From Adiantum capillus-veneris (Eukaryota > Streptophyta > Polypodiopsida > Polypodiales > Pteridaceae), in contig CM043952.1 in NCBI GenBank assembly GCA_014529385.2, positions 52,509,119 through 52,573,118 of the forward strand: a DNA stretch of 64,000 nucleotides, given 5' to 3'. The notes beneath the pieces are model-generated. The model did not search any database. It was not told the origin of the DNA and saw only the letters and a program-made list of their open reading frames with translations. The position numbers were made by a program, and so were the translations under genes. This document shows, piece by piece, positions 21,567-32,261 of the stretch (position 1 is its first letter; every line of letters starts with the position of its first letter).

Positions 21567-23918
21567 CATCATTTCTCTATGATCATGAAACTCTTTGCTT
21601 ACCTTTGGTAGAGGATGTTCTCTGAGGTTGTCACGATTTCTTTCATGGTTTACACAGACTGTGAGAAATTGGATAGCTCGTTTACCATCTTTGCTACGTA
21701 TTATAGCATATGATGAACCATCGTCCATTACCTTTGTTTCCATTCGAACTCCCACAATGTAGGGTTGTCCAAGGATGAGATGATATGAAGATGTATCCTG
21801 TACAAAGAAGTTTTGGTCAATCTTTACATCACCTATTGTTACCTTCACACCTGGACATGCTGCATACAATTCACCGGATGAATTGTTTGCCACTTTTACC
21901 ATCCAACCATGATCTGTGTCCATCGGCCATTTGCACTTGTTGTAGAGACTCTTTGACATTATGTTTATTTCTGAACCATGGTCAATCAAGGCAACAAATG
22001 GCTCTTCAAGATCACCTACGTTGACCAAAGTTTCTGTAGTAGCCCTTGCCCAATGACTTCGTGAATAGTAACTCCTAGGAATATCTTCAACTTCTTCATC
22101 ATCATTTGAGAAATACACTTGCTTCACTCTCCCACTAGATTGGTAGCATCCTACCACAACTCCATCATTCTCCTTATTTTGCAGTTGCATCCCTTGTGTC
22201 TTTGAGGTTTCCTCTTCAACCTGTGGACGAGAAACTTCAGCAAGGGTTTGCCGCTTTCTCTTGATGATGTCAATGATCTCCTCATGGAATTCACGCTTTG
22301 CAATGCCAAGAACTTTTCCCAGAGTAAACTCAATCTTGCTATTCAAGATCCTTTCCTCCAAGACTTTCTTTAAATCTGTAGCAACCTCAATATCAGATTG
22401 TAGTTTATAAGTTGGGCCTTTTGTCTTACCTTTCATTGGCTCTTTCTTCTTTCCTGTTGTAGACTCCTCCATGAGTACTTCAGGTGGAGATGCTCCTTGT
22501 GTTGAGGGTGTTTGAGAAGGCATTGAGTCGCTTCTTCCCCCACTTCTAGAAGCTCTTTTTGATGGTCCTTCATCAGCATTCTCACGTCTGCGCTTCTCTT
22601 CTACAATTGCCTCATTTTGTTGGCATTTTGTAATGTAGGCATGCACTGACAATGAGTCCACTGGATCATTCCATCCTGTTTCTAGACGTATGCAATCACC
22701 TGCTTCATGTAGAATCTCTTTTGTAAGCTTTCCCTTTGTAGCTAATTGCATGACATTTGGCCAAATTTGACCATGATGGTCACTCACTTCTTCATCACAA
22801 AAATGTTCAATTTTGACTCCATAAGTAGCTGCCTCAACTGAAGAGGTGGCATGCTTGGTTGCCATATCTTCAACTAAGGTTTGCATTCCCCCCTTCCCAA
22901 AGTTAGTTCTCAAGGGTAGACCTGTCTCTCTTAAGTGGATTTTACCATCCTTAAAAAAGACAACATCTTTTGACAAAGCATCACTAAAATCATCACAATC
23001 CCTTCTTACGTGGTTTGTACTATCACACCAAATACATCTATTAACAAACCCTTCTTTGGGCTGTTGTCTTTGCCTAGGAAGTGGCCCTGATGGTTGGCCT
23101 TTTTCTTCAAGCTTTGCAAACTTCACCTTCAAGTCACGCATTCCCTTCACAAGCTCATCTAGCATGGACTCATCAAACTTAGGAGCGATAAAAGTAGGCT
23201 TTACCATTTTGTCAGAAGTTGAGGTGGAAAGACTTGTAGTGTTTACTACCATCTTGTCCCTTCTTCTTTGTCGTTTGGCAAGCAGTGAGACAGCACCTTC
23301 AACCTCATTCCAATCGGTCTTTAGTCCTTGCTCAGCATCTTTATCTTCAAGAAGAAGCTCCAAATTTTCTTGAAACTCTTTACCTGCAGCTTGTAAGAAA
23401 AGATCTGTCTTCTCTTCATCTAGTGTGGCCCTTTCTGTCCTAGTGAGTTGTGCATAATGCCGCTCAAATTCCCTAAGTAGCTCTGTTATTGATAGTCCTT
23501 GCTTTGGCTTGACTACCCATTCTAAGAATGTCCTTTTGGTCACTCTCTCAGAGTCCTCCATGAAATATTCCTCCTTTAAAGCTACTTTGAGTTCTTCCCA
23601 ATTTCTCCCATGCCCATCTTTAATTGCCCTAACATGCTCCCTAATTTCTGGAGCAACAACTAGCTCAAAGCTTTGAATCATCTCACCTTCTGACACGCGA
23701 TGCAGCTCCATCTCCTTCACATACTCGCGTAAGTACGTGGTTACATCTTTTCCATTGAACTGATCCATTCTGTTGACGACCGCTTGTATGGCCTTCGTTG
23801 CTGAAATCTCCCTTCTTTCAGTAGCATGTTGTTGTTGCATGAACATTGCAAATGCTTGAAACATTTGCATTGTTGCTGGGTCAAAATGCATACCCTGTTG
23901 CTCAACATGATCACCCAT
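21543..23918 (-). CDS. gag: gag-protease polyprotein of element C
   Basis: About 791 codons from the ATG at 23,918, chosen for its context AACCATGG; the open frame reaches 23,930 without an earlier ATG. Positions below count from 23,930. Residues about 40-230: helical capsid. C299-C312: zinc knuckle CIWCDSTNHVRRDC (C-x2-C-x4-H-x4-C). About 515-560: a conserved segment with EERILNSKIEFTLG, like a domain found before the protease in basidiomycete Ty3 elements. D650: protease active site LIDHGSEIN with D-H-G instead of D-T/S-G, then LILGQPY near 718. The stop (21,543-21,545) follows a slippery heptamer by 15 bases. The product would assemble the particle, bind RNA and cleave itself. Confidence 0.93.
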   Translation of the reverse strand: MGDHVEQQGMHFDPATMQMFQAFAMFMQQQHATERREISATKAIQAVVNRMDQFNGKDVTTYLREYVKEMELHRVSEGEMIQSFELVVAPEIREHVRAIKDGHGRNWEELKVALKEEYFMEDSERVTKRTFLEWVVKPKQGLSITELLREFERHYAQLTRTERATLDEEKTDLFLQAAGKEFQENLELLLEDKDAEQGLKTDWNEVEGAVSLLAKRQRRRDKMVVNTTSLSTSTSDKMVKPTFIAPKFDESMLDELVKGMRDLKVKFAKLEEKGQPSGPLPRQRQQPKEGFVNRCIWCDSTNHVRRDCDDFSDALSKDVVFFKDGKIHLRETGLPLRTNFGKGGMQTLVEDMATKHATSSVEAATYGVKIEHFCDEEVSDHHGQIWPNVMQLATKGKLTKEILHEAGDCIRLETGWNDPVDSLSVHAYITKCQQNEAIVEEKRRRENADEGPSKRASRSGGRSDSMPSQTPSTQGASPPEVLMEESTTGKKKEPMKGKTKGPTYKLQSDIEVATDLKKVLEERILNSKIEFTLGKVLGIAKREFHEEIIDIIKRKRQTLAEVSRPQVEEETSKTQGMQLQNKENDGVVVGCYQSSGRVKQVYFSNDDEEVEDIPRSYYSRSHWARATTETLVNVGDLEEPFVALIDHGSEINIMSKSLYNKCKWPMDTDHGWMVKVANNSSGELYAACPGVKVTIGDVKIDQNFFVQDTSSYHLILGQPYIVGVRMETKVMDDGSSYAIIRSKDGKRAIQFLTVCVNHERNRDNLREHPLPKVSKEFHDHREMMVFGQVPL
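21561..21567 (-). promoter_or_regulatory. Candidate -1 frameshift site, gag-protease/pol (C)
   Basis: G GTT TTT in the gag-protease frame, 15 bases before the stop, at the place where B has G GAT TTT. The pol frame is -1 relative to gag-protease, opens only shortly before this site and is conserved with B from here on. Confidence 0.65.
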
Positions 23919-23947
23919 GGTTACCCACAAACTCTCACCCTAGCAGA

Positions 23948-23965
23948 TTCACGTCGGGTTCACCA
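23948..23965 (-). promoter_or_regulatory. Primer binding site of element C
   Basis: Six bases inside the 5' LTR, the minus strand reads TGGTGAACCCGACGTGAA. The leading TGG fits the complement of a tRNA CCA end. I cannot assign the tRNA by eye; it is not the initiator Met type. Confidence 0.7.
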
Positions 23966-24169
23966 AAAATATGTCGAGAAATTTGGGGTCTTGCCAGGAA
24001 AGCACCGGGCTTATGGCTGTGAGAGTTTGTGAGAGAACTCAATAAAACTATATGAAGGAGTTAAACCATAGATGCCATGAAGACTAGGGTTTGGAAAGAA
24101 GTGCAATCAAAGAAGACTCACTCTTTCTCTCTTGCACTCACACACAAAGAAAGAACGCAAAAGAGAATG

Positions 24170-24382
24170 TCAAAACAATACGAAGATGAAAACATCAAGG
24201 CTATGGTCATATCGTATCGTGGGTAATATGAAAGGGTTAATGGATGATTTAATGGCATTCAATCTTGGCTGACCAAATAGGCTACGAATTGTTCTTTGGA
24301 ATTGTAGTTTTGTGCTTACCATAATATATATATTTTGTCTAGTGATTGGGATTAATTGTGTGTACAAATCCTCTTGGTTCAT
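24170..24382 (-). CDS. LTR-encoded 70-residue ORF (second of pair), 5' LTR
   Basis: Same ORF as 16,118-16,330; only a few residues differ, none a stop. It overlaps the ORF before it by ATGA (24,379-24,382). This copy lies upstream of the gag ATG and could be translated from the leader of the genomic RNA. Function unknown. Confidence 0.5.
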   Translation of the reverse strand: MNQEDLYTQLIPITRQNIYIMVSTKLQFQRTIRSLFGQPRLNAIKSSINPFILPTIRYDHSLDVFIFVLF

Positions 24383-24597
24383 AGCAAGATAACTACGCTT
24401 ACATCAAAAGAAAAATTATAGTCTATGAGAGGTAGTATGATGGGATCCAGTGATAGAAGTATTTCATTGAGCCTTTTAGGGCCGAAGAGAAACACTATAC
24501 GTTGTTGAAAGTGTATTTTACGGCTAATCCATACGTTAATTCTAATAGATCGTACAGAGTGAAAGCGATAGAAATGATCATCATGTGGGTTATTCAT
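24379..24597 (-). CDS. LTR-encoded 72-residue ORF (first of pair), 5' LTR
   Basis: Same ORF as 16,327-16,545 and open throughout. Changes between the two LTRs within it include FSPERL to FGPKRL and LSPDP to LSLDP. The first brings it closer to the L-F-G motif of the other family members. Between the ORF pair and gag lie only the LTR end and the primer site. Confidence 0.55.
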   Translation of the reverse strand: MNNPHDDHFYRFHSVRSIRINVWISRKIHFQQRIVFLFGPKRLNEILLSLDPIILPLIDYNFSFDVSVVILL

Positions 24598-24786
24598 CTA
24601 GGATAGTATGTGAGAAATGTAGATATGAGAGAAGTGAAGAGATGAGAAGTTTCCCTCCCAAGCCCTATTCTTGCCCGTAGGCAATAAGGATACTGCGGGG
24701 AGAGATGTACATGTAGCAAAGAGAACCTAAAGAGGATGAATTACTAAGAATGAGAGAGATAGGTTTGGGTAAGGAGATGAGATTAG

Positions 24787-24787
<1 letters not shown>

Positions 24788-24836
<49 letters not shown>
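24788..24836. repeat. AT microsatellite in 5' LTR of C
   Basis: Uninterrupted (AT)n. Confidence 0.95.
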
Positions 24837-24842
<6 letters not shown>

Positions 24843-26013
24843 CGAGATGAAAATGAAAACAACAAGAAATCAAGAAAACATCAATGTAGAACACATCTTA
24901 CTTGAAACCCTTCGGCACCATTATTGATGGGAGAGAGAAGAAGAGTGGATAATTCCACTTTGATTGATACACCAAGTGCAAGACCTTCTTTGATTAGAGT
25001 TGATCTTCCAAGGTTAGCTTGTTGCAAGAATGGCTAGTCTCCCTCTAGAAGAAAGTGTAGGCTTGGGCTTATGTTAATGGCTAAGTACAATTAGGCATTA
25101 CTACTCACTCCCTCGAGAATTCCTCTCATCAATGGCTTGAATGCTTGAGTTCCTTCCAAGGAAGAACAGGTCCCCTTTTATAGGTGTAGGTGAAGGGAAC
25201 CCCCAAGGGTTTACACAAGAAGAGAGGAGCCAGTGTGAACAGGAATTGGAAAAGTTGGAAATGAGCTGTCCCTGCATGATGTGGGCAGACTGGGGTCCAG
25301 TATTTTGATCATATCTCCTCAATCGTGGCTCCAAATAAAAAAGTAAAAATATGGGCAAACACTTCAGCTCATTAGCTATGATTTTCATTTTAAAATCGTT
25401 TTCCAATTCGGATTGGAACCTTGTGTAAAAAATTCATCAAAATAGGGTCCATTTATGGAAGCAAAAGTCTTCATGTGGTCTCCTTAGCCTAGACTTTCAT
25501 TTAATTCCAAAGGACACCTCATGCCATATGCAAGCATGACATTGCTCCTTGACAAATTTTTGTAATCATGCTTGCAATAATGCATTAAAATAAGTGTATC
25601 TTTGAAATCATGCCACCTAGTGTCCCACTAGGATTTGATTCTCTCCTAGTAGCTATTTAAAAAGAAATATAAGAAAAGTATAAAAAATACATAGAATATA
25701 TATATATTGGAGTTTACCCTAGATATAGGATCTAGCTAGGGTGTGAGATGATAATGAAATAGTAGAAATAAAGAATCAATGCTTTTTGCCCCAAGTTAAA
25801 GAGGCGGAGCTATTGACACTTTTCCCATAGTATTTTTTGATGGTAAAGTAAGAATACATTACCCTTGAGATAAATAATAAGATGAGATAGAAAGCTTATT
25901 TTTATACTTACATATGCATATGTACATTATAGGAAATATAATTATGTATCTAAAAAGTTACAAGATAACTCTTGTAGCATGTGTTCCCACTATGTACATG
26001 TCACAACACGACA

Positions 26014-26130
26014 GCGTGCTCTCTCTCTTGATAGATCTCGGCAAGGCTTAAGCAAGGGCTTTGCAAACAAGGCAACCAAGGAGACTCTTTCTCATCAGCT
26101 TAGGCAAGAAGAGATCAAGAAGGACTTGTA
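26014..26130 (+). repeat. 3' LTR of element B, remainder after element C
   Basis: Continues the B LTR: GCTCTCTCTCTTGATAGATC and then GACTCTTTCTCATCA, matching 8,600-8,710. The first four bases (GCGT) are the right target duplication of C. Similarity to the 5' LTR ends after about 26,130; since the 5' copy is cut by a deletion there, the true LTR end may lie somewhat further right. Confidence 0.8.
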
Positions 26131-26455
26131 AATAGTCATAGGAGAAGAAATAAGCTTTGGCATAGACAGTGATTGAAGAAAAATCAAACAGATGGAATTG
26201 ACACAATAGGATTTTACTCGTATGTAGGCAAATTCGTTTAATTATCTCTTTTTGATGAATTGTGGAGCTGTTAACAGACCGAAGTGATCTGTAATGGGAG
26301 TTTAAGCTCCTAAACTGTCATTAGCATTATTTAATGGTGTAGTGAACGACACTCTTCTTGATTGCATATCAGTTTCGTCGGTGTTACCAGTTGTACTAGT
26401 ACTGTATATAATGGTATTGAAGCTAGTACTTACTTATATTGATATTGGCATTGGT

Positions 26456-26487
<32 letters not shown>

Positions 26488-26738
26488 ACATGGATTGTTT
26501 TATTGTATTGCTATTTCCCTGGTATATTTTTGCTAGGATTGTTGGCCTAGGATATTTTTAGAGAATAACTCGCTTAAATTAACTACGTAAGTTTTGTAAG
26601 GTAGTACCGTAATGGAACTTAACCCTTAGATACTAAGTGGATTATGGGCGGGTTACCTAGCTCTGTAAATGATGTCGTCTTTTGCTTAATATCAAGGTGG
26701 CTCTCTCCTAATGGGTTTGCCATACTACACTCTTAAGT

Positions 26739-26739
26739 G

Positions 26740-26776
<37 letters not shown>

Positions 26777-26782
26777 TGTGTA

Positions 26783-26863
<81 letters not shown>
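26739..26863. repeat. Compound (CT)n(GT)n microsatellite
   Basis: (CT)n for about 20 bp and then about 100 bp of (GT)n with a single ATGC interruption near 26,782. Confidence 0.97.
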
Positions 26864-28370
26864 ACATGGAGGCATTGCTACACCATCCCCCTCTTGAAGT
26901 CGGGCCGGCCATACGGCTAATAAGTAAGGTGGCCACTTTCTCCAAACCCTATAAAAAGTGAGCTTTTCATGCTCACTTAGCATTGGTGGTGTGTGTGTGT
27001 GAGTATTTGGGAGAAGTGTCTGTACATTAGAGCTATGAGGATTTTACCTGCAAAGGGGTAGTGTTAAGTGTCAGATCTATGGCAAAGGGCAAGGTTAAGC
27101 AGGCTATTGTGGAGTTGGCTGCTCCAACTCAATCTCAGGTGACTTTTGGCATTGAAATGGAATGTTGTCTGAACTATTTGATGGTTGTGAGTATTCCTCA
27201 TGCATATGCTGATAGAGGTACTTGAATAGCATCTTCTACTGAACCATTTTGTATTTGTGGCACTGTTTTTTTCTCACCTTGTGGAGTTAGGAATTACTAT
27301 CAAATGTCTTATCATATGTAGGTGTATGAGCGGCAAAAACATGTATATGTGGCCCACTTCAAGGCTAAAAAACCTCATAAAACTAGTCTCCAACCTTTAT
27401 CTCCTGAGGAATTGCAAAACAAAAAGGGCTCCATTTTGTTTCCCTGCAACCCTTTGTTAATGAAACCATTTGTGAATATATGTTATGGTTTTTACTATTT
27501 GTCTTTGAAAGAAAATTAGATGGGTGACATCTATAACACGTGGGATACCCATGCATCACGTGCATACAATGCCAATACTAACTATATGTTGTGTTGTTTC
27601 CATGGGTGCAGGTGAGGGTTACCTTCTCAACTATGGTTTTTCAAAGTTCCTTGACTTGAAGATGGTGAACTATTATATCTTCTGGCTCTTGATTTCAACA
27701 CTTATGTATAAAGACTATTCTGTACTATGAATGGGAATCATACCACCTTTTCATTGACATAGTTTCTAGTGTCTTTTGTAATTTGAAGGGATTCTTTGGT
27801 GTATATGTTATATTGTTATTGAAACATACACACACACACACACACACACACACTTTGTCACAACAACTCAACATCTGACCTTGATAGCATATGGGGAATC
27901 TGATTCTATCCTGAATCACTATATCTAGCTACAAAATCTGTCATCCAACCAGCTGCACTCAAACTTGTTTTGAGTTGTTGCCTTGTGTGGGTTTTACATT
28001 ATGCTTTACATAATAATTAATTTCTATCTTTTGCTATGGTAAACACACACTCACACATACTTGGTCACTACAACTACCAAGGGTAGCTAGTTCTGGTAAC
28101 ACTAACTCTACCTATTGGTTTTACTATCCTAACCATGTTTTTTGGTAAACGCTATTCCCAACACACTTCTGGTAGTTACACTAAGCTGTTGTTGCTCTAG
28201 TACAAGCAGCCTACTCATAGCCGGCGGGAGGTGAGCTTGAAATTTTTAAACGTATAGAAAAATGTATTGGATCATTAAATGCTATTGAATATTCTCTTGC
28301 CACCACTACTTTTGGACTTTGTAGTGCTCACTCAATGGATCCCTCCCTCCCTAGAATTGTTGTTTTGTCA

Positions 28371-28371
<1 letters not shown>

Positions 28372-28428
<57 letters not shown>
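28372..28428. repeat. (CT)n microsatellite
   Basis: Uninterrupted TC/CT run; a second run of about 43 bp lies at 28,594-28,636. Confidence 0.97.
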
Positions 28429-28432
<4 letters not shown>

Positions 28433-28590
28433 GCCTCTTCTCTTGGGCTCCTTAGTTGTGCTTTTGTTATGGTTAACTTTGTCTCTATCCTTCATAGCCT
28501 CGGCAGCTACTTCGGAGCACAACATATTTAATAGCTGATAGCTTTCTCATTGTATGGTTGTTGTAGTATCTTAGCAAATAGCATCTTAGT

Positions 28591-28640
<50 letters not shown>

Positions 28641-30889
28641 TGAGAACTATGGTTGTGTTTTGATGGTCTTATTTTTTGTATCATTAGCTTCGTTACTCAT
28701 TCCACATGGAATCACATGATGTTGACAATGGCAGTATAGACACCCTATATCTTCCTCCATGGTCTATTACAAAACACACCCCAAGGGAAATTCTTCCAGG
28801 TTTACAAAACTACTAGTCTACAAAGAAGATGGAACAAATAAGCATTTAGAAGAGGATGCCATGAATGTGTGAGGATGGTGACATTGATGAGCAAGAGGAA
28901 AATAAAATCTCTAGGACAATTGTAAGTGTTGGCATACTAAAAAAACGGGCTTTCTTAGGGTCTTCAAAAGAGGGTTCTATAGCAACTTCTCCTCCATCCA
29001 ACGTTCTCAGTGTTGCAACCCACATCAAAAAATATCGAGAGAGTCATTTTCTCTAACATTTATCATGCATTATTTGAGGTGAAGACACATCATTCAAATA
29101 ATGAGTTGTTTTTTTAAATGGGCTACTATCATGGCATGACTCAATGGAGCAAGCGGGGGTAGCAATCAAATAAGCAATAGAGATGTTTCCAAGGCTTTAG
29201 TACTTCACCAAATAAATGTCATTGTTGCCAATCTTTGGCTGCGACACGATGTGGAGGAGATGGCACTTCCCTTAGATTCTTGTCACTGTCCACTGCATAG
29301 AGGAAGCATCTTAACGACCAAAATCAAAGAATTTGTGTTTCAATTCTAGTTGGTGGAAACCTGCATCTCACCAAACAAGAAATTTTTTGTTTAAAAAAGA
29401 ATAGGCAAGAGTGCACATGTAGTACATCCACTACATCTAGTCAATTTGCCTCAAGTATATTATCCCAAACATCTTGGGAGTGTGTCATAATGCTTTAATT
29501 AGTTTCATTTAGGTACTTTACTATGTGCTTGTAATGCATTTACATCTTGAAGGTGCCTCCAATTGTTTTCATGTGTATGGTAGTCCTTTATAGTACTTAA
29601 CCTTGCTATATAATGCTTGAGTGGGATTGATAAATGATTCCAACTTCTCATGATTTCCTAATAGTGTATCCAAGTGCTTCCAAATCATGGTCTTCCAAGT
29701 GCTTGATAATCCATTCTTGTAGGCTACCATGCCAAATTCTTCTAAGTACCTCCATGTGTTGATTAGTGATCATGACTTCTTCTTAGTGCTTTAAATAAAT
29801 TTCAAAGGCTTCCAAGTTCTTGGAAGTGCTTCCAAAGACTTTTGTGTGATTTTGAATGCTTCTTTCTAAGTGGTTTCAAGTATGTAATAAATAAGGAGTT
29901 TCAAAAGGGCAACTATATATTAGTCTATACCTTGAAGCAACATTCTTGCAGGAGGGAATCACACCACCTATAAAGTGCATACAACACAACCTAGATCAAC
30001 ATAATGTCAATCGAGGACACAAATGAAATGATAGATGCACATAGGCAATCTCTTTAGCTTGTCAAGTTGAGACCATCCCACACATACAACACTCTGGAAG
30101 GCCAACTAAACCACAATCTAGAATCTCATTGCTCTCAACTACACCATCCAATCCACATGCACACAAACAAAAGGAAACTCACCAAATCATAGTAAAATTG
30201 TATGAAACTTAAGGAACACCATCCCCTTACTAGGATACATATGTTCCAAAGCCTCTAGACTTAAAACCCTCACTCTAGATTCATTTGCAGGAAACACGTA
30301 TGAAGACATAGAAAAATATTGGAAGTGCTCAAAACTAAAATCTATGAGTACCTATGTGTAGCTTATGTCACCACGATTCTAATATGAGTACTTTTACATA
30401 GAAACCAGACATCATTTGGTATACTTACTTACACAAATATCTCATAGATGTGCAGGCACATTTGCTCCGTCTTCATTGGAATGATTGGTGTTTATGTGTA
30501 GTTCTTGCCGAGCCTAGCACGATGGTGCAGTTGGCTTTCTTATGCTATGAACGAGTGGGAAGTATGGACAGGATGAAGCTCATGCTCTCTCTCTTTCTCT
30601 CTCACACACAGTCGATAGAAACTCAAAACTTGATTATGATAAAAGGTCTTCTTAGAAAATGACCTAGGAACCTAATATAGTAAGGCTACCATAGGTTAAA
30701 CCTAAAATAGAGTTGAAGGTAAAATGTCTTTGTATGTACAATCTAGAGGTGCCATTGCACCTCAACTTTTGAAACTAAACTAACTACTCATTACAAGTGA
30801 TGTTTTTAACCATATTCCACAGCATTTCATTACTCTCAAAAAGTAAGACTTTGTTGAGTTATATCATGTTGTTGATTCACGAGTCAACA

Positions 30890-30904
30890 CTCCCCCCTTG
30901 AATG
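30890..30904 (-). promoter_or_regulatory. Polypurine tract and 3' LTR start of element G
   Basis: On the minus strand CATTCAAGGGGGGAG is followed at once by TGTTGACTCGTGAATCAACA, a typical tract plus LTR start. The LTR then runs toward lower coordinates with no clear end. Confidence 0.5.
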
Positions 30905-31008
30905 CATATTGTCCCTAAAACGAACTGGTTGTCAATGTCAGTGTTGTCTATGTTTTTGTTTTTTCTTTTGTGCTCTACTGCTTTTACTTTGTCAAACCAC
31001 AACAAGAA

Positions 31009-31408
31009 CTATGATCCATGCAAATCATAATTGATGACGAACTTTATGTCCTTCAGTGCCAAGCCCCGAGCTGCAACATCTACTGCTGTCATTATAGGGA
31101 TATTGCCAAATCTAAATTCAGAAGAACCCAATATTGTTCAGCTTGACTCTTATCATCATGGATAGATAAAGCTCCATCCATCACTTGCTCTAGTAAATCT
31201 GTCAATTTGGAATATTTCTCATTCTCAAAAACAACTTCTACAATTTGCAACTTCTTTAGACCAAGTTGCACTCCAATACAAAGTCTACATGTCAGGCCAA
31301 ATTTGGGAGATAATTTTTTTGATTTGAGGTTCAAAACCCATGTCCAACATTCAATCCACCTCATCAAGGACACGATATGTAACCCTATGAAGGTTGTTTT
31401 GTCTACCC
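31009..31408 (-). pseudogene. DEAD-box RNA helicase fragment (DBP2/RH20/RH30-like)
   Basis: DEAD-box helicases unwind RNA in the nucleus and cytoplasm. The minus strand reads, with frame changes, VLDEVD-stop-MLDMGFEPQIKKI, [39 protein letters not shown], and finally [20 protein letters not shown]. These match motif II (D-E-A-D, here D-E-V-D), motif III (S-A-T), the linker and motif V of plant DDX5-type helicases. Two segments are missing: after S-K-E-V, and between the two M-D-G positions. Two TAG/TGA stops are present. No introns lie between exon-derived parts, suggesting a spliced RNA origin. It sits just inside the 3' end of element G, on the same strand. Confidence 0.85.
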
Positions 31409-31582
31409 TTTGTGTCTGCTCTTCTTCTTCATTGGTGACTCCTTTCTTCCTCCATCAAGGTGATCAAAGTTTCATTTTCCATTGTTAGCTTTTGTGTGCT
31501 ATGTAAATCATTATACTACTTCTACTTGATACATGACTTAATTAAAGCCTGAAAAACCCCAGCTAATTCCCCAAATTAGTCA

Positions 31583-31816
31583 CTTGCTTCCAAAGGGCAT
31601 TATCTGACATCATTTGAGGTAGATGTTCATCTATGAGCTATCATTGTCCATTTGTCCCAAAGCTCATATACATGATGTACAGGATGTGTAGGTGGCTACT
31701 TGCCTCAAAAGGGCCTTATCTGACATCACTTGTGATAGTTGATCATCTATGAGCTATCATTGTCCATTTGTCCCCAAAGCTCATATACATGATAAACAGG
31801 ATATGTAGGTGGCTAT
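31583..31816. repeat. Tandem duplication, about 116 bp x 2
   Basis: Copies start at 31,583 and 31,699. Both contain TATCTGACATCA, ATGAGCTATCATTGTCCATT and CAAAGCTCATATACATGAT. Confidence 0.9.
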
Positions 31817-32261
31817 TGTCACTTTAATTTTTTTTTAAATGCATCTTTGGCTAACTAGTTTTTTTAATTAATAAAAACCCTTAGCTTATATTATCTATTT
31901 GTAGCCTCCCGACAAAGTTTAGCTTGATTTGGACTTGCATTTGGCTTTACAAGCTAACTTTTTGGATTTCAGTCTCAAGAACGCCAGACAAGAATCTTTA
32001 GCACCTTCTGACTGCTAAACACATGTAGAACCAGTGATGATGACCAAAATTTGACTGGATCCTTGGTCCCTCTTGCAGATATCTATCACAAAAGATGATT
32101 GAACTGTCATTTTTGCCCCTTTTGTTCTTGTCAGTACGGCTAGCCCCTTTTGTTTATTAGGTTTCATAAATTCACATACAAGATAGAAGATCTACTTCCT
32201 GTATAAAGATCTACTTCCTGTAAACGGCTTTGTAGTCGTGTGAAGTGGTTGATATACAACT

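Larger units (their letters stand above)
15918..26013 (-). mobile_element. Element C: young, nearly intact Ty3/gypsy retrotransposon
   Basis: About 10.1 kb, minus strand. 5' LTR 23,972-26,013, primer site, gag-protease, pol (RT, RNase H, integrase), polypurine tract, 3' LTR 15,918-17,957. The LTRs begin TGTCG and end CGACA and differ by roughly two to three dozen changes by eye, so the insertion is fairly recent. Integrase lies after RNase H, the Ty3/gypsy order. Pol and the region before the protease resemble fungal (basidiomycete-type) Ty3/gypsy elements more than common seed plant lineages. It is nested in the 3' LTR of B. Confidence 0.95.
23972..26013 (-). repeat. 5' LTR of element C
   Basis: 2,042 bp, nearly identical to 15,918-17,957. 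Differences are mostly single bases plus a 6-bp insertion near 25,188 and an unbroken AT run at 24,788-24,836. Element transcription should start in it, but no single TATA box stands out because of the AT run. Confidence 0.95.
7071..26130 (+). mobile_element. Element B: old Ty3/gypsy element, interrupted by element C
   Basis: Order: 5' LTR (7,071 to about 8,710), gag, protease, RT, RNase H, integrase (to 14,279), polypurine tract, 3' LTR (14,327-15,917, resuming at 26,014). Element C (15,918-26,013) sits in the 3' LTR. B and C belong to related families: their gag, protease and pol align throughout, and their LTRs start alike (TGTCGTG). B is broken by stops, frameshifts and a deletion that joins the 5' LTR end to the middle of gag. 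The right end near 26,130 is approximate. Confidence 0.85.
26131..29930. other. No gene recognised; microsatellite-rich
   Basis: I found no reliable coding region. The stretch holds five long dinucleotide arrays (26,455-26,490; 26,739-26,863; 27,824-27,855; 28,372-28,428; 28,594-28,636). A TATAAAAAG at 26,950 followed by a short ORF from an ATG at 27,079 could be an old LTR/leader, but no partner repeat is present. Confidence 0.4.

Noticed and set aside
24665-24865. Minus-strand ORF with Ile-Tyr repeats in the LTR of C
   Set aside because: Product of the AT run; absent at the matching place in the other LTR.
25101-25406. 101-residue open frame on the minus strand within the LTR of C (also 17,051-17,350)
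   Set aside because: Open in both LTRs, but it has no homologue in other elements here, odd composition, and lies before the AT run, so it is probably U3 and untranscribed.
26708-26983. Open frames of Thr-His or Cys-Val repeats on both strands
   Set aside because: Translation of the (GT)n microsatellite only.
26942-27220. Possible promoter and first exon: TATAAAAAG followed by an ATG ORF with GTGA after CAG
   Set aside because: No recognisable protein, no partner LTR and no downstream exon could be supported.
31583-31816. Direct repeat considered as a CRISPR-like or LTR pair
   Set aside because: Only two adjacent copies with no spacer; a simple tandem duplication in a plant setting.
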